49,145 nt of DNA, taken from contig JBMYYR010000006.1 in assembly GCA_049609625.1 (NCBI GenBank), positions 1 through 49,145 of the forward strand. The letters are read 5' to 3'. The notes beneath the pieces were generated by a model. The model was not told where the DNA came from and did no database searches. It was given only the letters and a program-made list of their open reading frames with translations. Of the stretch, positions 34,408 through 42,719 are shown in pieces. Origin of the DNA: JBMYYR01 sp049609625. GTDB lineage: Bacteria; Bacteroidota; Bacteroidia; Flavobacteriales; CAJXXR01. Numbering within the stretch: position 1 is the first letter of the stretch; every line of letters starts with the position of its first letter. The position numbers were made by a program, and so were the translations under genes.

Positions 34408-35034
34408 ATGAAAAGAATAGAACACTACTTCCCCGAACTTACCGAGCTTCAAAAAGAGCAATTTGAACTACTTTTAGAACTGTTCCCTGAGTGGAACTCA
34501 AAAATTAATATGGTTAGTCGAAAGGACATCGACCAGATGGAGATTCATCACGTTTTGCACGCCATGTCAATCTCAAAATTAATCCATTTTAAGGCCGATA
34601 CTGACGTGTTGGATTTGGGTACTGGCGGAGGGTTTCCAGGCCTACCTTTAGCTATTTTATTTCCCGAAACACGCTTTCATTTGGTAGACTCTATCGGCAA
34701 GAAAATCAAAGTAGTAAACGAACTTCAAACAGCCTTGGGACTCAAAAATGTACTTGCGCAGCACAAGCGAGCCGAAGAATTAAACAAAACATTTGATTTT
34801 GTTATCAGCCGAGCTGTTGCCGATTTATCAAAACTCAAACCTTGGGTAAAAGGCATGTTTAAAAGCCGGAATCAGCATCACTTCAAAAATGGATTATTGC
34901 TTCTGAAAGGTGGTGATTTAACAAAAGAGCTCGAGCCTTTTGGCGACAAACCAAAGGTTTATGATATTTCTGAATTTTACTCGGAAGCCTATTTTGAGAC
35001 AAAAAAAATAGTCTATATGCGGATGAAGAATTAA
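34408..35034 (+). CDS. rsmG: 16S rRNA (guanine(527)-N7)-methyltransferase RsmG
   Basis: Methylates N7 of G527 in 16S rRNA; its loss gives low-level streptomycin resistance in several bacteria. It has the class I SAM-binding core VLDLGTGGGFPGLPLAILFP, then HLVDSIGKKIKVV and the family segment FDFVISRAVADLSKL. 208 residues, normal. It is the last gene of the glycosyltransferase-sigma-rsmG unit, with gaps of 2 and 5 nt. Confidence 0.96.
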   Translation: MKRIEHYFPELTELQKEQFELLLELFPEWNSKINMVSRKDIDQMEIHHVLHAMSISKLIHFKADTDVLDLGTGGGFPGLPLAILFPETRFHLVDSIGKKIKVVNELQTALGLKNVLAQHKRAEELNKTFDFVISRAVADLSKLKPWVKGMFKSRNQHHFKNGLLLLKGGDLTKELEPFGDKPKVYDISEFYSEAYFETKKIVYMRMKN

Positions 35035-35035
35035 A

Positions 35036-35083
35036 AAGATAAGCGAGAAAATGAACAAATGCCCGAGCATTTTCACTTATCTT
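35036..35083 (+). terminator. Possible terminator hairpin after rsmG
   Basis: Outer arms AAGATAAG (35036-35043) and CTTATCTT (35076-35083) enclose inner arms GAAAATG/CATTTTC. The following sequence is only moderately T-rich (CGCCTTTTC), so termination strength is uncertain. Confidence 0.5.
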
Positions 35084-35111
35084 CGCCTTTTCTGTTTCAA
35101 AAAAAACTCTA

Positions 35112-37601
35112 ATGAATTATCGACATTTACTTTTAATTTTACTTAGTCTTTTTGGGCTACAAGTACTGGCACAAGTAACTTTGGTGAAAGGAAAAGTACT
35201 GGACGCCAACACCAAAGAACCTGTTCCGTTTGCCAATGTGGTGTTCAAAAACTCATCTATCGGCACGATTACCAACATCAATGGTCAGTTTGAATTTCAG
35301 ACCTCCTCTATGCCACGAGCCATTACAGCAAGCTTTGTGGGTTTCAAACCAAAAACGCTTGCCGTAAAACCTGGAGAACGAAATAACTTAACAATTTTAT
35401 TAGAGGAAAATTCAGAGGTTCTTGGCGCCGTAAAACTTGTGTCTAAAAGACGAAAAAAAGAAAAAAGCGATAGCCCTGCCGTCCAAATTATGAAACAAGT
35501 TTGGAAGCATAAAAAAGAAAATATTGCCTCAAATTTTGATGTATTAAGCTACCAACGTTACGAGAAATTTCAGCTTGATCTAAATAATTTCAAAGAACAA
35601 TTTACGGACAAAAAATTGATGGAAAACCTTCAATTTATTTTTGAATACGCCGACACGTCTGAACTAAACGGGAAAACATCTTTGCCCGTACTGATCAATG
35701 AGTCGATTTACAAACATTTTAACGCCTCCAATCCACGCGTAAACAAAGATATTTTGATAGCCAATCAAATTTCAGGATTCCGAGACAATGTCAGCGCAAA
35801 TGCGGTTTTGCAATCTGCCGATTTTGATTTTGACATTTATGACCCTACCATTACCATTTTTGATCGACCTTTTGCTTCGCCGCTCGCCTCCACCGCGCAA
35901 ATAAATTATCATTACTACCTAAAAGACACAATTCAGGAAAATGGCGTCAACAAATTCCATCTTCAATACATTCCAAAACGTGCGCACGAACTAACCTTCA
36001 TTGGCGATATTTGGGTTGACGAAGCTCAATGGGCTGTTGAAAAAATTAAGATGCGTATTGTGAAAGACGCCAACATCAATTTTATTTCAGATTTAATTGT
36101 AGATCAAGAATTTACATTTAATGAAGAGAGCAAAAAATGGTTAATTTCTCGAGACTATATGGCCATGGATATTTCGATTCTGAACCTAAAAGAAGAAATA
36201 GGTTTTTTTGGTCATCGAACCTACGTCTATTCCGACTATCGCTTTGACAGATACTGGACCAAAGATCAGCTCGATTCGCTAGAAGATATGGGTTTTGAAG
36301 GCCCAAGAACACAAAAAAAATACATCAATACTCATCGGACAGAAAAATTATCAGAAAGCGAAAATGGCATTTACACCATGATTGACTCGGTTGCAACAAC
36401 CAAAGAATTTAAAGCTTTCGACAAACTGACCTATGTGGCCACCTCGGCCTATTTGCCTATAGGCGAATATTTTGAACTTGGGCCTTTATGGAATTTTTAT
36501 TCCAAAAATACCATCGAAGGAAGTCGTCTGTTTGTTGGCGGAAGTACTGCTTTTCGCGGTTGGCGAAACTTTAGAATAGATGGACATTTGGCTTATGGTC
36601 TAAAGGATGAAAAACTAAAGTATCGGCTTGATTATCGGCGAATTGTAAATCCAAAAAACTTCCATTTGTTGGGTGTTCAGATAAAGAACGACGTCGAAAA
36701 TCTTTCTCAAATTCGAGCCTCAAAAATAAGTTCGAGCAGCATTTTTGCTACCTTACTTTCTTCTTCGCCCGTCTCAAACTTAAGCTCATCCCAACAGCTA
36801 ACCTTCTATTCTTTTAAAGACATCGGTCGAAAATTTAAGTTCAATTCTCAATTTTCTATTATCAAATATGGTGAATTAGGCGATTTGAAATTCGACTTTT
36901 TGGACGATACCGGAAAAACTCACATCAAAACCTCTGAACTGAATTTAGGTTTGGTCTACGACTACAACCCAATTTATATGAGGGAACGCTCGGCGCATCG
37001 GAAACAAATATTTGCAAAAAACAAATACCGCGTACAACTAAACGGCGTATTCGGAATTTCCGATTTATTCGATGGAGACTATGACTATCAACGCTTTAAA
37101 CTAAGAGTCAACGGTCGCCAAACCGTCGGTATTTTAGGTCGGTTGGTCTACCAGATCGAAGCAGAGCGCATCCTCGGCGACGTGCCCTACATTCTGTTGT
37201 ATGCTGCGCCAGCCAACGAAACACGCATCAACAGCCTGTTTAGCTACTCTTTATTGAAAAATTATGAATATTTATCCGATAAATACGTGAGTGTATTTGC
37301 CGAACAACATCTCGAAGGTTGGGTGTTTAACCACATTCCTTTACTCAAAAAACTAGATTTTAGAGAAGTCGTTACCTTCAAAGGGCTTTACGGCACCTTG
37401 GACAACAAAAACAAAACTCAAACCATTGACGGCGTGCTGATTGACGCTCCAAACAAACCCGGAGGCTATCTAGAGGCTGCTATTGGTGTAGAAAATATTT
37501 TGCGATTTTTTAGAGTTGATTACGTGTTTAGACTCAATAGACTGACGAACGAAAGTAAGTATAACCAAGGTTGGCGACTATCTTTCCAGTTTAAAATTTA
37601 A
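35112..37601 (+). CDS. DUF5686 outer-membrane protein with carboxypeptidase-regulatory-like domain
   Basis: An 829-residue protein. The signal peptide is cleaved near LQVLAQ (~residue 21). A beta-sandwich CarboxypepD_reg-like domain follows (KGKVLDANTKEPVPFANVVF; ITNINGQFEF), the same plug-side module that starts SusC-type receptors. The remainder is DUF5686: a mixed region (residues ~110-400) followed by a long beta-rich part ending in aromatic FQFKI, as expected of an outer-membrane barrel. No TonB box or plug domain is seen, so it is not a TonB-dependent receptor. Role unknown; the family is widespread in Bacteroidota. Confidence 0.85.
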   Translation: MNYRHLLLILLSLFGLQVLAQVTLVKGKVLDANTKEPVPFANVVFKNSSIGTITNINGQFEFQTSSMPRAITASFVGFKPKTLAVKPGERNNLTILLEENSEVLGAVKLVSKRRKKEKSDSPAVQIMKQVWKHKKENIASNFDVLSYQRYEKFQLDLNNFKEQFTDKKLMENLQFIFEYADTSELNGKTSLPVLINESIYKHFNASNPRVNKDILIANQISGFRDNVSANAVLQSADFDFDIYDPTITIFDRPFASPLASTAQINYHYYLKDTIQENGVNKFHLQYIPKRAHELTFIGDIWVDEAQWAVEKIKMRIVKDANINFISDLIVDQEFTFNEESKKWLISRDYMAMDISILNLKEEIGFFGHRTYVYSDYRFDRYWTKDQLDSLEDMGFEGPRTQKKYINTHRTEKLSESENGIYTMIDSVATTKEFKAFDKLTYVATSAYLPIGEYFELGPLWNFYSKNTIEGSRLFVGGSTAFRGWRNFRIDGHLAYGLKDEKLKYRLDYRRIVNPKNFHLLGVQIKNDVENLSQIRASKISSSSIFATLLSSSPVSNLSSSQQLTFYSFKDIGRKFKFNSQFSIIKYGELGDLKFDFLDDTGKTHIKTSELNLGLVYDYNPIYMRERSAHRKQIFAKNKYRVQLNGVFGISDLFDGDYDYQRFKLRVNGRQTVGILGRLVYQIEAERILGDVPYILLYAAPANETRINSLFSYSLLKNYEYLSDKYVSVFAEQHLEGWVFNHIPLLKKLDFREVVTFKGLYGTLDNKNKTQTIDGVLIDAPNKPGGYLEAAIGVENILRFFRVDYVFRLNRLTNESKYNQGWRLSFQFKI

Positions 37602-37695
37602 TGACGTGCTATTTTTTTTGAATGAACATCTCATGAATTGGAAAAATATGCTATAACTTGAATTCAAGAACACACAACAGAACAAACATAGATAT

Positions 37696-38154
37696 ATGAT
37701 TACAACTAAGTTAATCCGTTACCTCAAGCTTAGTTTGGTTTTGATTTTAATGAGCCTCAGCCTGCCAAGCTGCACTAGTCAAGCTCAACCAAACCAACAC
37801 CTAAAAAGTAAAGTCAAAGCTCTACCCAAATTGAGCTATCAATATACGTTTGGAGGGCGCGGAAGAACACGTTCGGTAAGGTTTAAAACAGATTTACAAT
37901 CTACACATTTTAAGAACGCTACCTTGGTCGTCGACACGTTTCGGCTTGAGCTTAAAGCAAAAACCAAAGGCGATATGCCATATCTTGAAGCACACTATCG
38001 CCAGACGAAAGCTCATCGAGATGATGATTTTGAACCCATTGTTTTGTTTGAAAGACCGAAAACAGCAAGCATTTATATTGAAAGTGATGAAGAGAAACGT
38101 ATCAACATCAACGCTCATCAACTCAAACAAGAACCCAACATTTACTATCCCTAA
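37696..38154 (+). CDS. Small predicted lipoprotein of unknown function
   Basis: A 152-residue protein with a lipoprotein signal (hydrophobic segment LSLVLILMSLSL, lipobox LPSC, modified Cys ~26). The mature part is basic and beta-strand-rich (LSYQYTFGGRGRTRSVRF), ending NIYYP. No family is recognised. It is placed 6 nt before the large type IX secreted protein, so both are likely cotranscribed. The acidic lipoprotein surface-export signal after the Cys is not evident, so it probably faces the periplasm. Confidence 0.7.
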   Translation: MITTKLIRYLKLSLVLILMSLSLPSCTSQAQPNQHLKSKVKALPKLSYQYTFGGRGRTRSVRFKTDLQSTHFKNATLVVDTFRLELKAKTKGDMPYLEAHYRQTKAHRDDDFEPIVLFERPKTASIYIESDEEKRININAHQLKQEPNIYYP

Positions 38155-38160
38155 AGCACT

Positions 38161-41100
38161 ATGAAAAAATTATTAATCTATAGTTTTGTTCTTGGCTTGG
38201 CACTTGCCTTGTCCACTTTGTTTTTCTGTTCAGAAAAAGACAATACATTTTCATCAAGAGCTGATTATGAGCTTTTTGTAAACAGTCAGCCCGCCATAAC
38301 CAGACCTCCATCTAGCAAAAAAGAAATCAAAAGTCTGGCAAAAAAAGATCGACCTGATTTGGCTGCCGAACTCAATTTCATACAAACCTTAGACCCCCAA
38401 CTAGGCTACCCAACGCCAGAAGTTTTGGCCGATGTGCTTCATCAATCCAAAACCAAGCGCCTGCATAAAACAAAAGTACAAACCGACACCTTGTTTTGGA
38501 CAGAGCGTGGCCCAACAAATGTGGGAGGGCGGACAAGAACACTGATGGTTGACCCAAACGACCTAAGCAAACAAACACTTTGGGCTGGTGCCGTTTCTGG
38601 CGGATTGTGGAAAAATGAAAACGTGTTTAGCTTTGAAGGTTTTTGGGAAAACGTTAGTGATTTTTGGAGTAGTTTCCCTATTTCGGCCATGACTTATGAC
38701 CCTTTAAATACTCAAATTTTTTATGTTGGTACTGGCGAAGGATTTTACGGAAGAGCTTCGGTAGGTTCAGGAATTTGGAAATCTAACGACGGAGGCTCAA
38801 CATGGAATTGGCTAGAAAACACACAAGACATGAACTACGTTTTGGACGTCAAAACACGTGTGGAAGAGGGCAAAACTATCTTGTATGTATCCTCAGGATC
38901 ATATAGTTACGAAGGATCCACCTTTGGCACAAGCGGTCTGTATAGATCTGCGGATGATGGACTAACGTTTACGGAAGTACTGTCTTCTTCTGGGCAAAGT
39001 CTGAGACCTGGACGGATGACTGTTTCGGCGCAAGACACAACACTTTGGATACCGAGCTTGAATGGTAGAATTTATAAATTGGATGCCAGCGAAACAAATG
39101 CCACTCTTGTTCACAGTGTCTCAGGACAACGAGTGGAACTAGATGTTTGTCAGGCATTTCCAGATGTCATTTTTGCTGTTTACGAATCCAACAACACGGT
39201 CGGGCAAGTGATCAAATCGAGCAATGGAGGGCAAACGTGGCAAACGGTAAACGAGCCTTTAGATCCTGAAAATGGAATTCCGAATAATGATTTTTCTCGC
39301 GAGCAAGCTTGGTATGATTTGGTAATCAAAGTAGATCCTCGAGACAGCAATACGGTACTAGCGGGTGCTGTAAATTTGTTTAAAACCACAGATGGAGCAC
39401 AAAATTGGGAGAAAATTTCAACCTGGTGGGAGGCCGATCCTTCCGAACATTATGTTCATGCCGATCAGCACGAAGCTCTTTTTTTCAACGGCTCGCCCGA
39501 TACGGTTTTGGTTTCCAATGATGGAGGTGTTTTTCTCACAACCAATTTCACTAACTTAAATCCTGATTTTGAAGCCATCAACTCAAACTACAACGTAACC
39601 CAGTTCTATGCCGCCGATTTTCATCGAACCAAAGAGAGGTATTTGGCAGGAGCACAAGACAATGGAACCCAATATTTTAACGGAATTGGAAAAGTAGGAA
39701 CGAACGAAGTCTCTGGAGGAGATGGCGCCTACTGTTTTTTTGATGATATTGATGATGATTTTATAATAAGTTCCTCACAATACAACCATTACTACATGGG
39801 TACACCTGGGTCTATGAGCACTTTATTCGATGGTTCTGGCGGTTCGTTTATCAATGCTTCTGCCTACGACCCGAATCTAAATATTCTCTATACCTCACGT
39901 TCAAACACCATTATCAACCGAATATTTACCGACAATACGACGCCTCAGACACTTTACAAACAAAAATATTCAAATGCATCGTATATGGATGTTGCCCCTT
40001 TTGACACCGAACGAAGTAATCTCTATGTAGGTACATTTGGTGGGCGTATTTATAAATTTCTAAACGCCAACACTACCAACTTTACAGCCGAAGCTATTCA
40101 AGTTTCAGCCATGCCAAACGCAACGGTTTCTGGTATTGATTTTGGAGAAAGCGAAGACGAACTTTTGGTCAGCTTTTCAAATTATGGTGTACAATCCGTG
40201 TGGTATACCACCGATGGCGGCGAAACATGGCGTGATATTGAAGGTAATTTACCAAATATTCCCGTGCGTTCATGCCTCTTCAATCCTTTTGATCGTCAGC
40301 AAGTCCTGATTGCTACCGAATTAGGCATTTGGTTTTGTAATGATATTCATCAAAACGAACCACATTGGGAGCAAATCAATGATGGCATCCCAAATGTTCG
40401 TGTCGATATGTTGAGAGGCGATCGCCAGACGGGAAAAATTTTAGCCGCCACGCATGGTAGAGGACTGTTTACCAGTACGTTTATTGATTTAATTTCTTTT
40501 AAATCCCTCCTTAATGCTCCTGTTCTTAGAGCTTGTTTGCCCGAATCTTTTACATTTGAAAGTCAATCTTTGAATCCAGATTCAGTTCGCTGGACTTTTT
40601 CTACAGACCAGTACGAAGTCCGCTCTGGAGGATTGACCGAAAACAGCATCGAAGTTGAATTTTTAGAAGCAGGATATCACGAAGTTAAACTTTTAGCATT
40701 CGGAAACACAAAAAGAGACTCTTCCTTAGTCAACATCGAGGTTGTAGACAAGAAAAAACCAAAGGTCTTTCGAGACTATGACAACTTAAGCTCCTCAGAA
40801 ACAGGAGATTATTATTTGTGGTTCAAAAATGGAGTGTCGATTTCTGGCACCAATTCGCCCTATTATACAGCTACCGAACCAGGCTATTATCAGGTTCGTG
40901 TAAGCAATAATGGCGACTGTGATTTGCGTTCAGATTCTATTCATATTGAACGATTGGGTAATGGATTTACGTATGAGTTTCAGCTCGATTATTTAGCCAC
41001 GAACCCTTACCTAACCCTAAGCATCGATGGACTCGAAACCTTTACCTTCAAACTCATCAATATGCAAGGTCAAGTACTTTATGAAACAGCATTTAGCCAG

Positions 41101-41208
41101 CTACTACAAGTTGACTTAAATTCCTATGCCAAAGGCAATTACATTATTATTGTTGAAGAAAAAGGAAATGATAAATTAGTGTTTAGCCGTAAGATTGTAA
41201 GACTTTAA
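38161..41208 (+). CDS. Type IX secreted sortilin/BNR-like beta-propeller protein
   Basis: 1015 residues. An N-terminal signal (MKKLLIYSFVLGLALALS) is followed by a large beta-propeller with repeated Asp-box motifs: SNDGGSTWNW, SADDGLTF, SSNGGQTWQTV, TTDGAQNWEKI and TTDGGETWRDI (residues ~110-770). The family is the VPS10/sortilin or glycoside-hydrolase-like BNR proteins. After it come one or two Ig/PKD-like segments (~780-930), then a C-terminal type A T9SS sorting domain (residues ~945-1015) ending GNYIIIVEEKGNDKLVFSRK. Type IX substrates are secreted or anchored on the cell surface. Catalytic residues of a peptidase or glycosidase are not seen; substrate unknown. Confidence 0.88.
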   Translation: MKKLLIYSFVLGLALALSTLFFCSEKDNTFSSRADYELFVNSQPAITRPPSSKKEIKSLAKKDRPDLAAELNFIQTLDPQLGYPTPEVLADVLHQSKTKRLHKTKVQTDTLFWTERGPTNVGGRTRTLMVDPNDLSKQTLWAGAVSGGLWKNENVFSFEGFWENVSDFWSSFPISAMTYDPLNTQIFYVGTGEGFYGRASVGSGIWKSNDGGSTWNWLENTQDMNYVLDVKTRVEEGKTILYVSSGSYSYEGSTFGTSGLYRSADDGLTFTEVLSSSGQSLRPGRMTVSAQDTTLWIPSLNGRIYKLDASETNATLVHSVSGQRVELDVCQAFPDVIFAVYESNNTVGQVIKSSNGGQTWQTVNEPLDPENGIPNNDFSREQAWYDLVIKVDPRDSNTVLAGAVNLFKTTDGAQNWEKISTWWEADPSEHYVHADQHEALFFNGSPDTVLVSNDGGVFLTTNFTNLNPDFEAINSNYNVTQFYAADFHRTKERYLAGAQDNGTQYFNGIGKVGTNEVSGGDGAYCFFDDIDDDFIISSSQYNHYYMGTPGSMSTLFDGSGGSFINASAYDPNLNILYTSRSNTIINRIFTDNTTPQTLYKQKYSNASYMDVAPFDTERSNLYVGTFGGRIYKFLNANTTNFTAEAIQVSAMPNATVSGIDFGESEDELLVSFSNYGVQSVWYTTDGGETWRDIEGNLPNIPVRSCLFNPFDRQQVLIATELGIWFCNDIHQNEPHWEQINDGIPNVRVDMLRGDRQTGKILAATHGRGLFTSTFIDLISFKSLLNAPVLRACLPESFTFESQSLNPDSVRWTFSTDQYEVRSGGLTENSIEVEFLEAGYHEVKLLAFGNTKRDSSLVNIEVVDKKKPKVFRDYDNLSSSETGDYYLWFKNGVSISGTNSPYYTATEPGYYQVRVSNNGDCDLRSDSIHIERLGNGFTYEFQLDYLATNPYLTLSIDGLETFTFKLINMQGQVLYETAFSQLLQVDLNSYAKGNYIIIVEEKGNDKLVFSRKIVRL

Positions 41209-41232
41209 CTTGCGGCCAAAACAGAGATAATT

Positions 41233-42273
41233 TTACCTCAAAATTCTTAGCGAATCCATGGCTTGATGATAGCGTCGGGCATTTCTTTGATGCTCGATGT
41301 CGGTTACGGCAAAAGCGTGTCGACCGTCCAAACTAGGATTTGCGCACATATAGATATACTTATGCTTTTTGAGATTCAATACAGCATCAAGATGTTTGAT
41401 AGACGGAATAGCTATTGGCCCTGGCGGAAGTCCTGTGTGTAAATAGGTATTGTAGGGCGATTCGATTTTGAGGTCTTTGTAGAGTACACGCTTTCGTTTC
41501 CGATGCGGGTGTGTTTGTTTGATAACATATAAAATTGTTGGGTCGCTCTGGAGCGGCATACCACGTTGCAGACGATTGTAATATAAGCCTGCAATCGTTG
41601 AAAATTCATCCGAAACATAGCTTTCTTTTTTGACAATAGAAGCTAAGGTTGTAACATCTTTCTTGCTCAAATTCAGCTTTTTAGCTTTTGCAATACGCGA
41701 CGCATTCCAAAAACGTTCATATTCTTCATATAAACGATCCCGGAGCTTACCTGCCGACCAATTCCAATACACTTCGTAGGTGTTTGGAATGAAAATTTGA
41801 CTAACATTTGCTTTCGTCAATTGCTTGCTCTCAAGAAATTTAGGGTCGTAGATCGCCTGAACAAACTCCGCACTATCGAGCTCCATATTTTTGGCAATAG
41901 CTTTGGCTAATTCGCCCAAATGTTCGGCTTCTCGAAACTTTAAGCTTAGAGGTGTTTGATCGCCGATACGCAATTTGTTGATCAACTCGTTGAGATTGGT
42001 TTCAGGCTCAATTTCATAACGACCACCATTCACTCGGCTGTCATTATAATTTTTTTGTTCGGCCAAAAAGAGAAACAAAGCTTTATTTTTTATAAGCTCA
42101 TTTTCATCCAAAATATGAATAACATCTTCAAAAGAAGCGCCTTTCGGAATGGTGATGTATTTGGCTTCTGGGCTTAGTGAAGAATAAATTTGAGTATAAA
42201 ATTTATATGCCAAAGCCGCAATGCCGAAAAACAGCACGAGCACAAAAACAGTTATTATTTTGTAGGTTTTCAT
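41233..42273 (-). CDS. mltG: Endolytic transglycosylase MltG
   Basis: Inner-membrane lytic transglycosylase that cleaves nascent glycan strands and sets their length. One N-terminal membrane helix (IITVFVLVLFFGIAALAYKF) is followed by a periplasmic LysM-like part (ITIPKGASFEDVIHILDENE) and the YceG catalytic domain, with the active glutamate in ASIVKKESYVSDEF and the conserved NTYLHTGLPPGPIAIPSI. The 346-residue length is normal. It lies directly downstream of rnpB on the same strand and is convergent with the T9SS gene (24-nt gap). Confidence 0.95.
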   Translation of the reverse strand: MKTYKIITVFVLVLFFGIAALAYKFYTQIYSSLSPEAKYITIPKGASFEDVIHILDENELIKNKALFLFLAEQKNYNDSRVNGGRYEIEPETNLNELINKLRIGDQTPLSLKFREAEHLGELAKAIAKNMELDSAEFVQAIYDPKFLESKQLTKANVSQIFIPNTYEVYWNWSAGKLRDRLYEEYERFWNASRIAKAKKLNLSKKDVTTLASIVKKESYVSDEFSTIAGLYYNRLQRGMPLQSDPTILYVIKQTHPHRKRKRVLYKDLKIESPYNTYLHTGLPPGPIAIPSIKHLDAVLNLKKHKYIYMCANPSLDGRHAFAVTDIEHQRNARRYHQAMDSLRILR

Positions 42274-42313
42274 AGCCTAAAATCGTCTTAAAACTAAAAT
42301 TTATAAAAAAAAA

Positions 42314-42697
42314 CAACAGATGCATAAGCCGGATTCTGTTCACATTTTTCAATGTGCTTCATCATTTATCTAGAATTTTACTCACGTAAAACTTCCATCA
42401 ATCCACCCTCCAAGATTGGCCGAGTAAGCCTTTCGTAAACCTGTTACGGCCTTGGTATACATGATCTTTCAGCGCATAAGGTTTATCCAGCTCCAAAAAT
42501 CACTTTTTGGACTGGTGAGCTCTTACCTCACCTTTTCACCCTTATCCCGAAAAACATCAGGACGGTTATTTTCTGCGACACAGCTGTATTTCGAATCCGA
42601 AAACCCAAAACCCTTCCCGTTAGGAAGTATGCTACTCTTTGCTGCCCGGACTTTCCTCTTTTTTCTATTCAAAAAAAAGCGATAAAGACATCTGTTG
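42314..42697 (-). ncRNA. rnpB: RNase P RNA (class A)
   Basis: The minus strand shows the universal 5' signature GAGGAAAGTCCGGGC (42644-42658) and the 3' signature AACAGAATCCGGCTTAT (42324-42340). The ends pair as helix P1: CAACAGATG at the RNA 5' end with CATCTGTTG at its 3' end (42689-42697 and 42314-42322 on the plus strand). This gives a molecule of about 384 nt, in range for bacterial RNase P RNA. A nine-T run (42305-42313) follows P1 and may end transcription. Exact ends are estimates. Confidence 0.96.
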
Positions 42698-42702
42698 CCC
42701 GA

Positions 42703-42710
42703 CAAAGGTA
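42703..42710 (-). promoter_or_regulatory. -7 element of the rnpB promoter
   Basis: Minus-strand TACCTTTG lies just upstream of the RNA 5' end, at the distance expected for a -7 box. It is 10 nt beyond the stop codon of the preceding glycosyltransferase gene, so the upstream promoter half overlaps that coding sequence. No TTG -33 box is evident. Confidence 0.6.
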
Positions 42711-42719
42711 GGGTTTTTC

